A stretch of DNA of 64,000 bases from Clostridium thermarum (GCF_006351925.1 NZ_CP040924.1:1110501-1174500), one strand, 5' to 3'. Positions 35,383 through 44,014 are shown, counted from the first letter of the stretch. Translations and numbers: made by a program. The notes: generated by a model not told the origin, from the sequence alone.

Positions 35383-35427
35383 ACGGCACATGTTGAGACG
35401 GTAGCATTGATAACACGCAATATATAG
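35383..35427 (+). pseudogene. rlmD 3'-end remnant C (attachment-site relic)
   Basis: Reads TAHVETVALITRNI then TAG, matching the RlmD C terminus including the TAHVE of the real gene ([14 protein letters not shown]). No gene body lies upstream. Its stop codon lies inside the stem of a terminator. Located 125 bases upstream of an intact serine recombinase. Confidence 0.8.
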
Positions 35428-35465
35428 CGGTTTGTAAAATCATGTAATCAATATATTGCGTTTTT
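35416..35465 (+). terminator. Terminator overlapping rlmD remnant C
   Basis: CGCAATATA (35416-35424) pairs with TATATTGCG (35452-35460), followed by five T. It starts in the last codons of the rlmD remnant, so coding end and terminator form one module. Confidence 0.75.
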
Positions 35466-35552
35466 ACTCATTTGGTAAACATGAATTGCCTACTTATCAT
35501 CAGTACGAAATTGTGATATGATTAGGCTAATTAAAGATGTGGAGGTGGGCTG

Positions 35553-36473
35553 ATGGATTCGAAAATCTGGTATATTCCGGCAAGGAATGACGGCTTGGAA
35601 AAGAAAGTCGGAATCTATTGCAGGGTAAGTACAAATGAAAAAGAACAGCTTTATAGCCTCGCAGCACAGATATCTGCCTTAACGAGAGCGGTTGCGAATG
35701 TAAGCCAATGGCGACTGGCAGATGTTTTTATCGATATTGCATCAGCGAAGGGAGAAATCCCTCGACGTGAATTTGAGCGATTGCTTCGAGAATGCGAAGC
35801 TCACAATATATCCGTTGTCCTGACTAAAAGCATTAGCAGATTCGGCAGGGATACTGTAGAGACTTTATCAGCAATCAACAAGCTGAAGGCAGCCGGTGTC
35901 AGGATTATTTTTGAACAAGAGAATCTGGACACTGATGAAGTCGACAGCAATCTTATGATTTCAGTGATGGAATCCTTGGCTCAGGCTGAAAATGAAAGCC
36001 GAAGCGAGAATATCCGTATGGGACTTGCCATGAGAGCGGCAAACGGTACATCCGGACTCTATAAACGAAAGCTTTACGGCTACACAAAGAATAAGGATGG
36101 AGAGCTTGTAATTAACGATGAACAGGCTAAGGTGGTACGGGATGTTTTCAGATGGTACCTTGATGGAGCCAGTGTTCTTGGTATCATAAAGAAATTATCG
36201 GACGCAGGCATTCCTTCCCCCGGCGGCAAGGGAACATGGAGCAAGCGTTCCATAGAGAAAATGCTTGAAAATGAGAAATACACAGGTACGGTTACGCTTT
36301 TGGATTCCGCCACACAGGAATATAAATATCAGATGAAAGAGTGCCATCCGCCGATTATAACGGAGAGCGAGTTCAGAGCGGTTCAGGAAGAAAAGAAGAA
36401 GCGAAGTAATATAGTCATAGGTGATGACGGAAAGCATCGCAGGAGTAAGAAATATAGTTCGAAGAAGAAATAA
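35553..36473 (+). CDS. Small serine recombinase (resolvase + recombinase domains)
   Basis: A 306-residue site-specific recombinase. The resolvase domain has the catalytic Ser26 in KVGIYCRVSTNEKEQ, then VLTKSISRFGRDTVETL and SLAQAENESRSENI. The PF07508 recombinase domain follows (VINDEQAKVVRDVFRWYLDG, then GKGTWSKRSIEKMLENEKYTGTV). It lacks the long zinc-ribbon/coiled-coil tail of classical large serine integrases (over 450 residues). ATG preceded by GGAGGTGGG. The unit from remnant C to remnant B contains only this gene and a small cargo gene, so it may be the integrase of a 1.7-kb element using the rlmD end as target. Confidence 0.9.
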   Translation: MDSKIWYIPARNDGLEKKVGIYCRVSTNEKEQLYSLAAQISALTRAVANVSQWRLADVFIDIASAKGEIPRREFERLLRECEAHNISVVLTKSISRFGRDTVETLSAINKLKAAGVRIIFEQENLDTDEVDSNLMISVMESLAQAENESRSENIRMGLAMRAANGTSGLYKRKLYGYTKNKDGELVINDEQAKVVRDVFRWYLDGASVLGIIKKLSDAGIPSPGGKGTWSKRSIEKMLENEKYTGTVTLLDSATQEYKYQMKECHPPIITESEFRAVQEEKKKRSNIVIGDDGKHRRSKKYSSKKK

Positions 36474-36500
36474 AAAAATTTAATTTGATGGTGACAAGCT

Positions 36501-36920
36501 ATGAAGCATATTCTTGAATCAGAAAATTTTACATTGTGTATTGAACCGCAGATATTTGAAGCAGATATAAATCTTTCGACAAATACAATACTGAGTATTG
36601 AGGTAAAAAGCGATGGTTTTTCTGCGAATACCACAATGGATATCGACATAAAAGGCCTGGCTAAGTTTGGCAATGATTTGTGTCATATCTATGAGACTTT
36701 ACATGGTGAAGCAAGACTTGAAGAACCTTATGGTCAGCATATGTATTTATCTTTTGTTGGTAATGGAAGAGGGCATATTGCCATTAAGGGTCATCTTTAT
36801 AAAGTCAATAGAATTGGTTCAGAACAAGTCCTAGATTTTGAAAATGAAATTGACCAGACTTACTTGAAACAATTCTGTTATGATCTATTGAGTAATTACG
36901 AGAATTATTTACGAAGATAA
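36501..36920 (+). CDS. WapI/DUF6228-like immunity protein
   Basis: A 139-residue protein resembling WapI-family immunity proteins, which protect against contact-dependent toxins such as WapA. Repeated beta strands (FTLCIEPQIFEAD, ILSIEVKSDGFSANTTMDIDIKGLAKF) and the EPYGQHMYLSFVGNGRGHIAIKGHLYK segment match the family pattern. There is no signal peptide. The gene lies 27 bases after the recombinase and is the only cargo before remnant B. No cognate toxin is nearby. Assignment by pattern only. Confidence 0.55.
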   Translation: MKHILESENFTLCIEPQIFEADINLSTNTILSIEVKSDGFSANTTMDIDIKGLAKFGNDLCHIYETLHGEARLEEPYGQHMYLSFVGNGRGHIAIKGHLYKVNRIGSEQVLDFENEIDQTYLKQFCYDLLSNYENYLRR

Positions 36921-37068
36921 ATTCCACTTTGTTCTCTGTACAAAAGTGAAATAGCCTACTCAGACAAAGCGATAGGTTAGATAACAAGAAATGGATTGAC
37001 TAACGAAAAAGTCTTTAAAATCAAGCGTTTTCGTTGATTTTGGACATGTTCCCCAAATAGCCTAAAAA

Positions 37069-37113
37069 TCACATGTGGAGTGCGTGACATTGATGTCAAA
37101 GGTTGAGAAATAA
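37069..37113 (+). pseudogene. rlmD 3'-end remnant B (attachment-site relic)
   Basis: Reads SHVECVTLMSKVEK then TAA, again an RlmD C terminus with the HVE motif and no gene body upstream. It is the right-hand boundary of the recombinase/WapI-like unit and of the whole island. Confidence 0.78.
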
Positions 37114-37130
37114 AAAACTGAAAAGCTTGT

Positions 37131-37210
37131 AAATAAAGGGTTTCCAGACATTTAGTTTTTCTCGAGGCCGATCTGCTGGATGTGGCAATGTCAGGAAACC
37201 CTTATTTTTA
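37131..37210 (+). terminator. Hairpin following rlmD remnant B
   Basis: Arms AAATAAAGGGTTTCC (37131-37145) and GGAAACCCTTATTTTTA (37194-37210). It has the same arms as the structure after remnant A, with a different loop. Confidence 0.6.
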
Positions 37211-37316
37211 TTGTTTGCGGGAACATATCAACCGTCCCGAAAATTAATAGTTGAGTTACCAGATTAGATAACCCCCTTTTTTACAGGGGGTTGAGGATAC
37301 AGGATGGATGTATAAT

Positions 37317-37673
37317 TTAATCTTCTCGCTCAGCATCCGTATCAAAAATTCTATCAAGTTCCTCGTTTGATGTAATGCCACGAACATTAACACACTGTGA
37401 TAGTATTCTCTCTGACATTTCCTTAGCTAAGCCAGTTTCTTTAATTTTTCTATTAAGGCGATTTATTTCTTTATCATATTGATCAATTATTTGCTGCAAA
37501 CGCTCAATTTCCTGATTCATCTCTTCGCCTAAAATTTCTCTAATTTTCTCATGAAAATATTCAATTTTTGTAGTGCTAGTATGATATTGTCAGTGTATCC
37601 GGAGTTCTGAGCCAATACAAAGGAAAACAAGATAAGGATGGTTTTTCATCCGTAAATAGTATTTACTGCTCAT
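37317..37673 (-). pseudogene. Small helical protein with in-frame TGA
   Basis: A minus-strand frame of 118 codons beginning ATG at 37673 after a GAGGTGA site (MSSKYYLRMKNHPYLVFLC...). A single TGA at 37592-37590 (codon 28) interrupts it; the frame then continues QYHTSTTKIEYFHEKIREILGEE into a coiled coil (EIERLQQIIDQYDKEINRLNRKIKE). The codon before and after would fit CGA to TGA or TGG to TGA mutation. No family recognised. A shorter product from the Met at 37520 (67 residues) is possible. Not adjacent to selenocysteine machinery. Confidence 0.6.
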
Positions 37674-37706
37674 ATTATCACCTCGTAGAAGTATTTTACC
37701 ATATTT

Positions 37707-38360
37707 TTAGTTTATATGTTTTAATAGCTTTTCTACATCCTTGCGGCGTCCTATAACTAAAAGATGTTCCTCGGGCTTGAATATATAATCGGCAACAGGT
37801 AAAGGTGAAATATCATTCCCAGCTTTTGTTGCCAGTATACTTACATGGTATCTTACTCTGAAATTTATCTCCTTTATACTTCTCCCAATCCAGCTTTTTG
37901 CAGGCGGAATTTCATAGATGGAGATATCATTTGTGAGCTCAATATAATCAAAAACGTGGTTTGCACTGCAGCGCACCGCCAGTTTTTCAGCAATATTCCG
38001 TTCAGGATCTATAACTTCATCGGCACCATTACGTAGTAAGAATTTTGTTTGGATATCGCGACTGGATTTGCTTATTACATATTTAGCGCCAAAATCCTTA
38101 AGCAGATTGGTAATTTCAAGGCTGCTCTGAAAATCATTTTCAACACAGACAAAACATACGTCATAATTATCAATGCCCAGTGAACGAAGTACTTCTTCTT
38201 TCGTACAATCACCAATTTGTGCATTTGTCACGATGGGTAAAAGTTCTCTTATATTTTCTTCATTTTTATCAACAATCATGACTTCATTTCCAAGCTCAAC
38301 CAGCTTACGGCTCAAATGTTTCCCAAAACGTCCAATTCCAATAACTAAAAATGATTTCAT
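37707..38360 (-). CDS. trkA: TrkA/KtrA potassium uptake regulator
   Basis: A 217-residue cytoplasmic RCK protein that gates the membrane potassium channel subunit. N-terminal Rossmann domain binds NAD or nucleotides (FLVIGIGRFGKHLSRKLVELGNEVMIVDKNEE, GxGxxG at residues 8-13). The C-terminal TrkA_C half (SIKEINFRVRYHVSILATKAG...PEEHLLVIGRRKDVEKLL) ends the protein. Length matches single-unit KtrA. It is downstream of the membrane gene with an 11-base gap, so the pair is an operon. Confidence 0.93.
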   Translation of the reverse strand: MKSFLVIGIGRFGKHLSRKLVELGNEVMIVDKNEENIRELLPIVTNAQIGDCTKEEVLRSLGIDNYDVCFVCVENDFQSSLEITNLLKDFGAKYVISKSSRDIQTKFLLRNGADEVIDPERNIAEKLAVRCSANHVFDYIELTNDISIYEIPPAKSWIGRSIKEINFRVRYHVSILATKAGNDISPLPVADYIFKPEEHLLVIGRRKDVEKLLKHIN

Positions 38361-38370
38361 ACCAATACCC

Positions 38371-39723
38371 CTATCCTATATTTATTTTTTCCACCGGATT
38401 CTGTATAGATGACGTCACTCCATGTTCTGTAAACAGCAAAGCAAAAGAAAGACTTCCGACTCTGCCGCTATACATCAATAGTATGATAATTATTTTTGCA
38501 AAGGTATTCAGACCACCTGTGATTCCCGTAGAAAGACCAACAGTACCAATTGCAGATGTAACCTCAAACAAAACAGCGTCAAGTCCTAAAGCTTTATTTG
38601 TAGCACTAATAAGTAAAGCCGCACTCAGTATAAGAAGTATATTGACTGTCACAACGGCAGACGACCTCTTTAGTGCATTATCTTCCAGTCTCCTGCCAAA
38701 TATATTATCACCATTCCTATTTTTCAAGCTTGACCACAGCGAAATCATGATAACTGCCAAAGTAGTAGTCTTGATCCCACCGGCAGTAGATCCGGGACTG
38801 CCGCCTATAAACATCAACACAATAGTCAGAAGCTTACTTGCAGAGGTTAATGATGCAACGTCAACAGTATTGAAGCCTGCTGTTCTGGGCGTAACTGCGC
38901 CAAAGAGAGAGACTAAAACTTTCTCTCCTGTAGTCATCCCATAAAGAAGGTTATTTCTTTCAAAAATATAAAAGCATATCGTCCCTGACACTATAAGAAT
39001 TGCGGTCATCGTTAAAACTATTTTTGTATGTAGCTGATATTTTCTAAAATGATATTTATTTTTCTCAATATCATCCCATACAAAGAACCCTATTCCTCCG
39101 ACAATGATGAGTGAAATAATTGTTAAGTTAACAACCGCATCCCCGGCGAAATTTGTTAGCGATGAATACTTGCCGTACTTTCCCATAATGTCAAACCCGG
39201 CATTGCAAAAAGCTGAAACCGAGTGAAAAATGCCATTATATATACCTTCCAGCAAGCCCATTTTGGGTATAAACCTCAATGATAGCAATACTGCACCAAT
39301 ACCTTCAAACAGCAAAGTGCCAAGCAATATTCTTTTGGTCAGACGTACAATCCCACCGATATACATAGCATTTATACTTTCACGTAAAAGTCCCCTTTCT
39401 TTCAGCCCGATTTTTCTTTTTAAAAAAATAGAAAATATTGTGACAACCGTCATAAACCCTAAGCCACCTATTTGAATCAGCAGTAAAATAACTACTTGTC
39501 CAAATAGCGACCATTGTGTATAGGTGTCAAAAACAACAAGCCCTGTTACACAAGTAGCAGAGGTTGCTGTAAAAAGTGCATTAATTAATCCGGGAAATAA
39601 ATTATTGCGGCTGGCTATCGGCAATGACAGCAAAAATGTCCCGGCAATTATTATCAGAAAGTAGCCAAGTGCTATCATCTGTGGGTATGATAACGATTTT
39701 AATTTTCCTATATATTTTCTCAT
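38371..39723 (-). CDS. TrkH/KtrB potassium channel subunit
   Basis: A 450-residue integral membrane protein of the SKT (TrkH/KtrB) family with about eight to ten hydrophobic segments and four P-loop-like regions containing the selectivity glycines (SATCVTGLVVFDTY, SAFCNAGFDI, TPRTAGFNTVD, TSAIGTVGLSTGI). It takes up K+ under control of the adjacent TrkA/KtrA protein. The ATG at 39723 is preferred because AAAGGATGG precedes it; the longer GTG start has none. The leader contains a TGCAG/CTGCA hairpin but no potassium or c-di-AMP riboswitch that I can recognise. Confidence 0.92.
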   Translation of the reverse strand: MRKYIGKLKSLSYPQMIALGYFLIIIAGTFLLSLPIASRNNLFPGLINALFTATSATCVTGLVVFDTYTQWSLFGQVVILLLIQIGGLGFMTVVTIFSIFLKRKIGLKERGLLRESINAMYIGGIVRLTKRILLGTLLFEGIGAVLLSLRFIPKMGLLEGIYNGIFHSVSAFCNAGFDIMGKYGKYSSLTNFAGDAVVNLTIISLIIVGGIGFFVWDDIEKNKYHFRKYQLHTKIVLTMTAILIVSGTICFYIFERNNLLYGMTTGEKVLVSLFGAVTPRTAGFNTVDVASLTSASKLLTIVLMFIGGSPGSTAGGIKTTTLAVIMISLWSSLKNRNGDNIFGRRLEDNALKRSSAVVTVNILLILSAALLISATNKALGLDAVLFEVTSAIGTVGLSTGITGGLNTFAKIIIILLMYSGRVGSLSFALLFTEHGVTSSIQNPVEKINIG

Positions 39724-39999
39724 AATTTTTCCATCCTTTTCTGCAGGAACAGCCTCGTACAACCTCTGGGCTGCAATCTCTTTCCAATTTAGTAAGCAAA
39801 GAAATCTATATATAATTACTTACCTTCTTAGTAATCAGAATACATTTTATCATCTTATTTTAGTACTTCAAGAACAGTATTAAAAAATTGATTATACATC
39901 TTTATAACCTCACTTTTAAAATTTTATTAATTTAAGTTTTTTCATAATAATTCAATTAGCGTCATTGTTGCTTAACTATTAAGTAAAAGCTGTTGATAC

Positions 40000-40206
40000 C
40001 TATTCATCTGGCTGAATCTCCATAATATCGGAAATATCACACTTTAATGCCTTGCAAATCTTTACAAGCACATCGGTCGTAACATTTTCGTTTTTACCCA
40101 GTTTTGCCATAGAAGATGTACTAATACCAGCCGCTTCTCTTAAATCTTTCTTTTTCATATCTTTATCGATTAAGAGTTTCCATAGTTTTTTATAGCTTAC
40201 GACCAT
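40000..40206 (-). CDS. Small Cro/C1-type HTH regulator
   Basis: A 68-residue single-domain HTH protein (VVSYKKLWKLLIDKDMKKKDLREAAGISTSSMAKLGKNE...CDISDIMEIQ), paralogous to the one at 24319-24546. The ATG at 40206 follows GAGGTGA. It is divergent from the ImmA-like gene. The 160-base space contains an inverted repeat, so it probably represses one or both promoters. Confidence 0.85.
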   Translation of the reverse strand: MVVSYKKLWKLLIDKDMKKKDLREAAGISTSSMAKLGKNENVTTDVLVKICKALKCDISDIMEIQPDE

Positions 40207-40271
40207 AATTGTCACCTCGCTCGTTATAGAATACCATAAAATAGACCAAAACGCAATAAAAATTTGAGTTC

Positions 40272-40311
40272 GCGTATTTAATATTGTGTTATACGCAATT
40301 TATGTTATAAT
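40272..40311 (+). promoter_or_regulatory. Promoter/operator of the ImmA-like gene
   Basis: Inverted repeat GCGTAT-13-ATACGC (40272-40296) overlaps a weak -35 (TTGTGT, 40284) that precedes a perfect TATAAT at 40306-40311. It is a plausible operator for the adjacent HTH protein. Confidence 0.55.
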
Positions 40312-40365
40312 TTACATAAGGAAATATCTGGTCTGTATGATGAAATGTTATTAGGGAGGTACGTT

Positions 40366-42285
40366 ATGGCAAGTGTCAGCTCGTTCAGAGATGTTATTGC
40401 AAACATGTATTATAATGAACTCTTTGACGAGTTGTCCGAATATATTGAGGACAACCCGGATAAGCTTGAATCCAACTCATACCGTGTGCAATCACCGGAT
40501 GAAGCGGCATTATCCGACTTTGACATCATAATGATAGACATAACCGACTCGCCAGGTAACAGTATTTTATTTGATGTAATTATTTCCGCAGAAGTTGAAA
40601 TAGCAGAAACAGTACGAAGGAATCGCGAGACTGAAGGTATAGAACAATGGTTCCGTATCTCCTGTAAAGCTGACCTTGATGACGGAATTCAGAATTTTCA
40701 AATCAAGTCTGTTTCAATATACAATAAGTACAGAGAGAGCAAATTAGGGCGACTATCTGAGTATTTAGTGCCAATTATAGAAAAGGAACAGTTTGATGAT
40801 GTTGCGACCGGATTTCTAAGTGAGTTTTGCCCAGAAGCATTAAGTACCCCTATGCCTATCCCCGTTGATGAGGTAGTGAAAAGAATGGGGCTTAAGGTAA
40901 AGCAAGTCCAGCTGACAAGGCATTTCACTATATTTGGTCAAATAGTTTTTGGCGATTGCACGATAGAGTATTACGACAGAAATGAAAGAACATATAAGCC
41001 TTTGGAGGTTTCAAGGGGAACAATCCTTGTGGATCCCAATGTGTATTTCATGCGAAACGTAGGGTGCATGAACAATACCATTATTCATGAATGTGTCCAC
41101 TGGTATAAGCATAGAAAATACCATGAGTTAGTTAAGACGTATAACAGCGATGCTTTGCTCATAAGCTGCAGAGTAAACGAAACAACTAAATACAAACAGC
41201 AATGGACGCCAGAAGACTGGATGGAATGGCATGCTAACGGAATTGCACCACGAATCCTTATGCCTAAATCAATGACTATCAAAAAGATCGAGGAGCTAAT
41301 AAGAAAGAATGAGCTCCTTTTTGGTACTCACGACAGGTTAAATGTAATGGAAAATGTCGTGTATGAATTAGCTGACTTCTTCCAGGTGTCAAGGATAGCA
41401 GCCAAAATAAGGATGCTTGACCTTGGATATAAGGAAGTTGAAGGTGTATATACCTACGTAGATGACCATTTTATCAGCAATTATTCGTTTAAGGCAGACT
41501 CATTACATAAGAATCAAACATACAGCATTAGCCTAAGCGATTCCTTTTTTGAATACTATGCAAATCCGGAATTCGCAAAGATTATAGACAGCGGCAATTT
41601 TATTTATGTTGATGGTCATTACGTAATTAATGACTCCAAGTATATTAAAAGATTAGAAAATGGAAGCCTTGATCTTACAGATTATGCAAAACTGCATGTA
41701 GATGAATGTTGCCTTCTGTTTGATTTAAAGTTGAATAAAGCCTCCAAAATGGACATTGTAGTATACCTTGATTCTATAATGTTCCGTAAAGCTACACCGG
41801 ATTATAACAGAGTGCCGACATTTAATCCGGACAAGCATAATATGGAAGTATTTAATCGTTCAGAAGAGCTAAAGAAGTTTCACGAAGAATTCGTCGAAGA
41901 AGGTCAGCATTTGAGCCGTACAACCCAGACATTTTCCCAAGCGGTATACGGACATATCAAAAGGAAAGGCTACAATAAGGTTGTTTTTATAGAAAAGACT
42001 TTGCTTTCAGGAAAAACATATGACAGAATAAAAAACAACGAACTTAATAATCCAACTTTAGAAACCGTTGTTGCAATCTGCATCGGATTGGAGCTAAGCC
42101 CTACATACAGTGAAGAGATATTAAGGCTTGCCGGCTATACTCTCAATAACACCCCACAACAATTGGCATATAAAAAGCTGATTCATTCGTACAGAGGACA
42201 TACAATATATGAATGTAATGAAGTTTTGGAAGCCTTGGGACTTTCTCCTCTTTGTGCAAAGGCATATAAAGAAATGATAAGTTAA
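40366..42285 (+). CDS. Large ImmA/IrrE-family metallopeptidase with C-terminal HTH
   Basis: A 639-residue protein with a zinc peptidase motif HECVHWYKH near 241-249, preceded by an IrrE/ImmA-like region (LSTPMPIPVDEVVKRMGLKVK; TILVDPNVYFMRN). A long middle region of unknown fold follows. The C-terminal 130 residues hold a helix-turn-helix/XRE-like region (RKGYNKVVFIEKTLLSGKTYDRIKNNELNNPTLETVVAICIGLELS). ImmA peptidases usually cleave a phage repressor. At over twice the usual length (about 130-350 residues), this is an unusual fusion. GGGAGG precedes the ATG at 40366. It lies divergent to an HTH gene and ends in a terminator. Confidence 0.8.
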   Translation: MASVSSFRDVIANMYYNELFDELSEYIEDNPDKLESNSYRVQSPDEAALSDFDIIMIDITDSPGNSILFDVIISAEVEIAETVRRNRETEGIEQWFRISCKADLDDGIQNFQIKSVSIYNKYRESKLGRLSEYLVPIIEKEQFDDVATGFLSEFCPEALSTPMPIPVDEVVKRMGLKVKQVQLTRHFTIFGQIVFGDCTIEYYDRNERTYKPLEVSRGTILVDPNVYFMRNVGCMNNTIIHECVHWYKHRKYHELVKTYNSDALLISCRVNETTKYKQQWTPEDWMEWHANGIAPRILMPKSMTIKKIEELIRKNELLFGTHDRLNVMENVVYELADFFQVSRIAAKIRMLDLGYKEVEGVYTYVDDHFISNYSFKADSLHKNQTYSISLSDSFFEYYANPEFAKIIDSGNFIYVDGHYVINDSKYIKRLENGSLDLTDYAKLHVDECCLLFDLKLNKASKMDIVVYLDSIMFRKATPDYNRVPTFNPDKHNMEVFNRSEELKKFHEEFVEEGQHLSRTTQTFSQAVYGHIKRKGYNKVVFIEKTLLSGKTYDRIKNNELNNPTLETVVAICIGLELSPTYSEEILRLAGYTLNNTPQQLAYKKLIHSYRGHTIYECNEVLEALGLSPLCAKAYKEMIS

Positions 42286-42290
42286 AAATT

Positions 42291-42317
42291 GTTGGACTTC
42301 GGAAGTCCAACTTTTTT
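42291..42317 (+). terminator. Terminator after ImmA-like gene
   Basis: GTTGGACTT-CG-GAAGTCCAAC followed by six T. Confidence 0.9.
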
Positions 42318-42349
42318 AATTAAAAACAGGCTATTATAATGAGATTCTC

Positions 42350-42402
42350 AGCCATTATGCGAAAAGGCGAAATAACCTTTCTGCATAATGGCTATTTTTT
42401 TT
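42350..42402 (+). terminator. Second strong hairpin with T-tract
   Basis: Left arm 42350-42367 (AGCCATTATGC...AAAAGG) and right arm 42376-42393, about 17 bp with one mismatch, then eight T. It lies just upstream of the prophage replication genes and could shield them from read-through. Confidence 0.8.
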
Positions 42403-42506
42403 GCCTAAAACATGGACTTTAGATGTCCAGACAGGCTTTTGCAATTTAGGTAGCATTGAGTCAGAGAGTTGGCCAACCCTCAAAATCGAAGGATGGAGGA
42501 TATAAG

Positions 42507-44014
42507 ATGCAAGACTCAATGAACAATGCAAAAGTGCAGCCAATAGTTTCAATGCCCATAAAGGGCAGACCATACAAGCATCAGGTTCGTGCTTTCAATT
42601 TCATATGCAGTCTATTTGGACTTTTGAAGGGTGGTGGTGTTTCTGCCATTTCCGGATGGGGTGCAGCGCTCCTGATGGAAATGGGCTGACCAGCACCGGG
42701 AAAACTCTTGTCTCAATTGCCATTATAGGAGCATTGCTTGCTGCAGGAAGAATAAAACGTGTGCTGATTGTTGCGCCGCTTTCCATACTTGGAGTGTGGG
42801 AAGATGAGTTTAAACGGTTCGCAGATTTTCCATATCAGCTTATAGTCCTTAATGGCATGATTCAAAAGAAAATCCAACAGCTAAGATTTTTAACTGGCGA
42901 AGGTGTCCATGTAGTGGTGGTCAACTATGAATCTGCATGGAGAATGGAAAAGGAACTGGCAAACTGGAATTCTGACCTTATCATTGCCGATGAAGGACAC
43001 AAAATTAAAACTCATAATACAGCGGTTTCAAAAGCAATGCACCGATTGGGCTTGATTGCCCGGTATCGGCTCTTACTGACAGGAACGGTTATAACCAACA
43101 AAGCCATAGATGTATTCAGCCAGTATAAGTTTCTTGATCCTCGTATCTTTGGAAATAGCTTCTATGCCTTCCGAAACCGGTATTTCAACATGGTCGGCTA
43201 TGGCAATCATACGCCGGTGCTGAAAAAATCAATGGAACAGGATTTGATGAAAAGGATCCACAGCATTGCGTTCCGGGCAACCAAAGCTGAGTGTCTGGAT
43301 TTGCCGGAAACCACCGATATCATTCGCCATATTGAGCTTGAGCCTGTAACTTTGAAGAAATATAAGGAGCTTGTCAAACAAAGCTATACTGAGCTTTCAG
43401 CAGGAGAAGTAACAGCTACAAACATACTAACACGCTTGCTTCGTCTTTCGCAATTAACCGGCGGATTCATCGGAAGCGATGACGGCGGGAAAATCGAGCA
43501 AGTCAGTGATGCCAAGTTAAATGCTCTTGAAGATATCCTTGAAAGCAGCATTCAAGAAGGACATAAGCTGGTTGTCATAGCAAGGTTTATCCCTGAAATT
43601 CATGCCATATGCAGGCTGTTGGAGAAGAAGAACATTGGCTATGCGTGTATTTATGGTGCGACTAAGGGTCGCCAAGAGCAAGTCCACCGGTTTCAATATG
43701 ATCCTGACTGCATGGTGTTTGTTGGCCAGATTGCAACTGCTGGCCTCGGTATTACACTAACCGCTGCAAGCACAATGGTATTTTACTCACTTGATTATTC
43801 CATGTCGAATTTTGAGCAGACAAAAGCCCGGATCCATAGAGTTGGGCAGAAGAACGGCTGCACATATATCTACCTTATCGCCAAGGGTACTGTAGACTCA
43901 AAAATCCTGACTGTTCTGCGCAATAAAGCAGATCTTGCAAAAATGCTGATAGACGACTACCGCAAAGGTGCAAACCCCTTTGCCCCAGAGGGAGGTGAAA
44001 GCAGTGAGCAATAA
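42507..44014 (+). pseudogene. Phage SNF2-type DNA helicase with frameshift in Walker A
   Basis: Superfamily 2 helicase of phage replication modules. The first frame starts at the ATG 42507 after GGATGGAGGA and carries the Q-like motif RPYKHQVRAFNFIC. It ends at GAALLMEMG followed by a TGA (42687-42689). From here the other frame carries TGKTLVSIAIIGALLAAG, VLIVAPLSILGVWEDEF, IIADEGHKIK, LTGT, and C-terminal motifs (LVVIARF, QIATAGLGITLTAASTMVFYSLDYS, QTKARIHRVGQ). Removing eight bases (TGACCAGC, 42686-42693) restores the usual MEMGTGKT. The gene is thus frameshifted precisely at the ATP-binding loop. If real, the helicase is lost; a sequencing error is possible but eight bases is unusual. Confidence 0.85.

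Noticed and set aside
37230-37240. AACCGTCCC near 37.23 kb as another RAYT repeat copy
   Set aside because: Only nine bases match, the flanking TTGTGA part is absent, and it lies within the sequence following rlmD remnant B.
37590-37592. Selenocysteine codon at the in-frame TGA
   Set aside because: No selenocysteine insertion hairpin is evident directly downstream, the gene is not a redox protein, and a simple nonsense mutation explains it.
39724-39900. Potassium or c-di-AMP riboswitch upstream of the trkH-like gene
   Set aside because: The leader has a small TGCAG hairpin but none of the conserved ydaO-type blocks; it is too short for a typical riboswitch.
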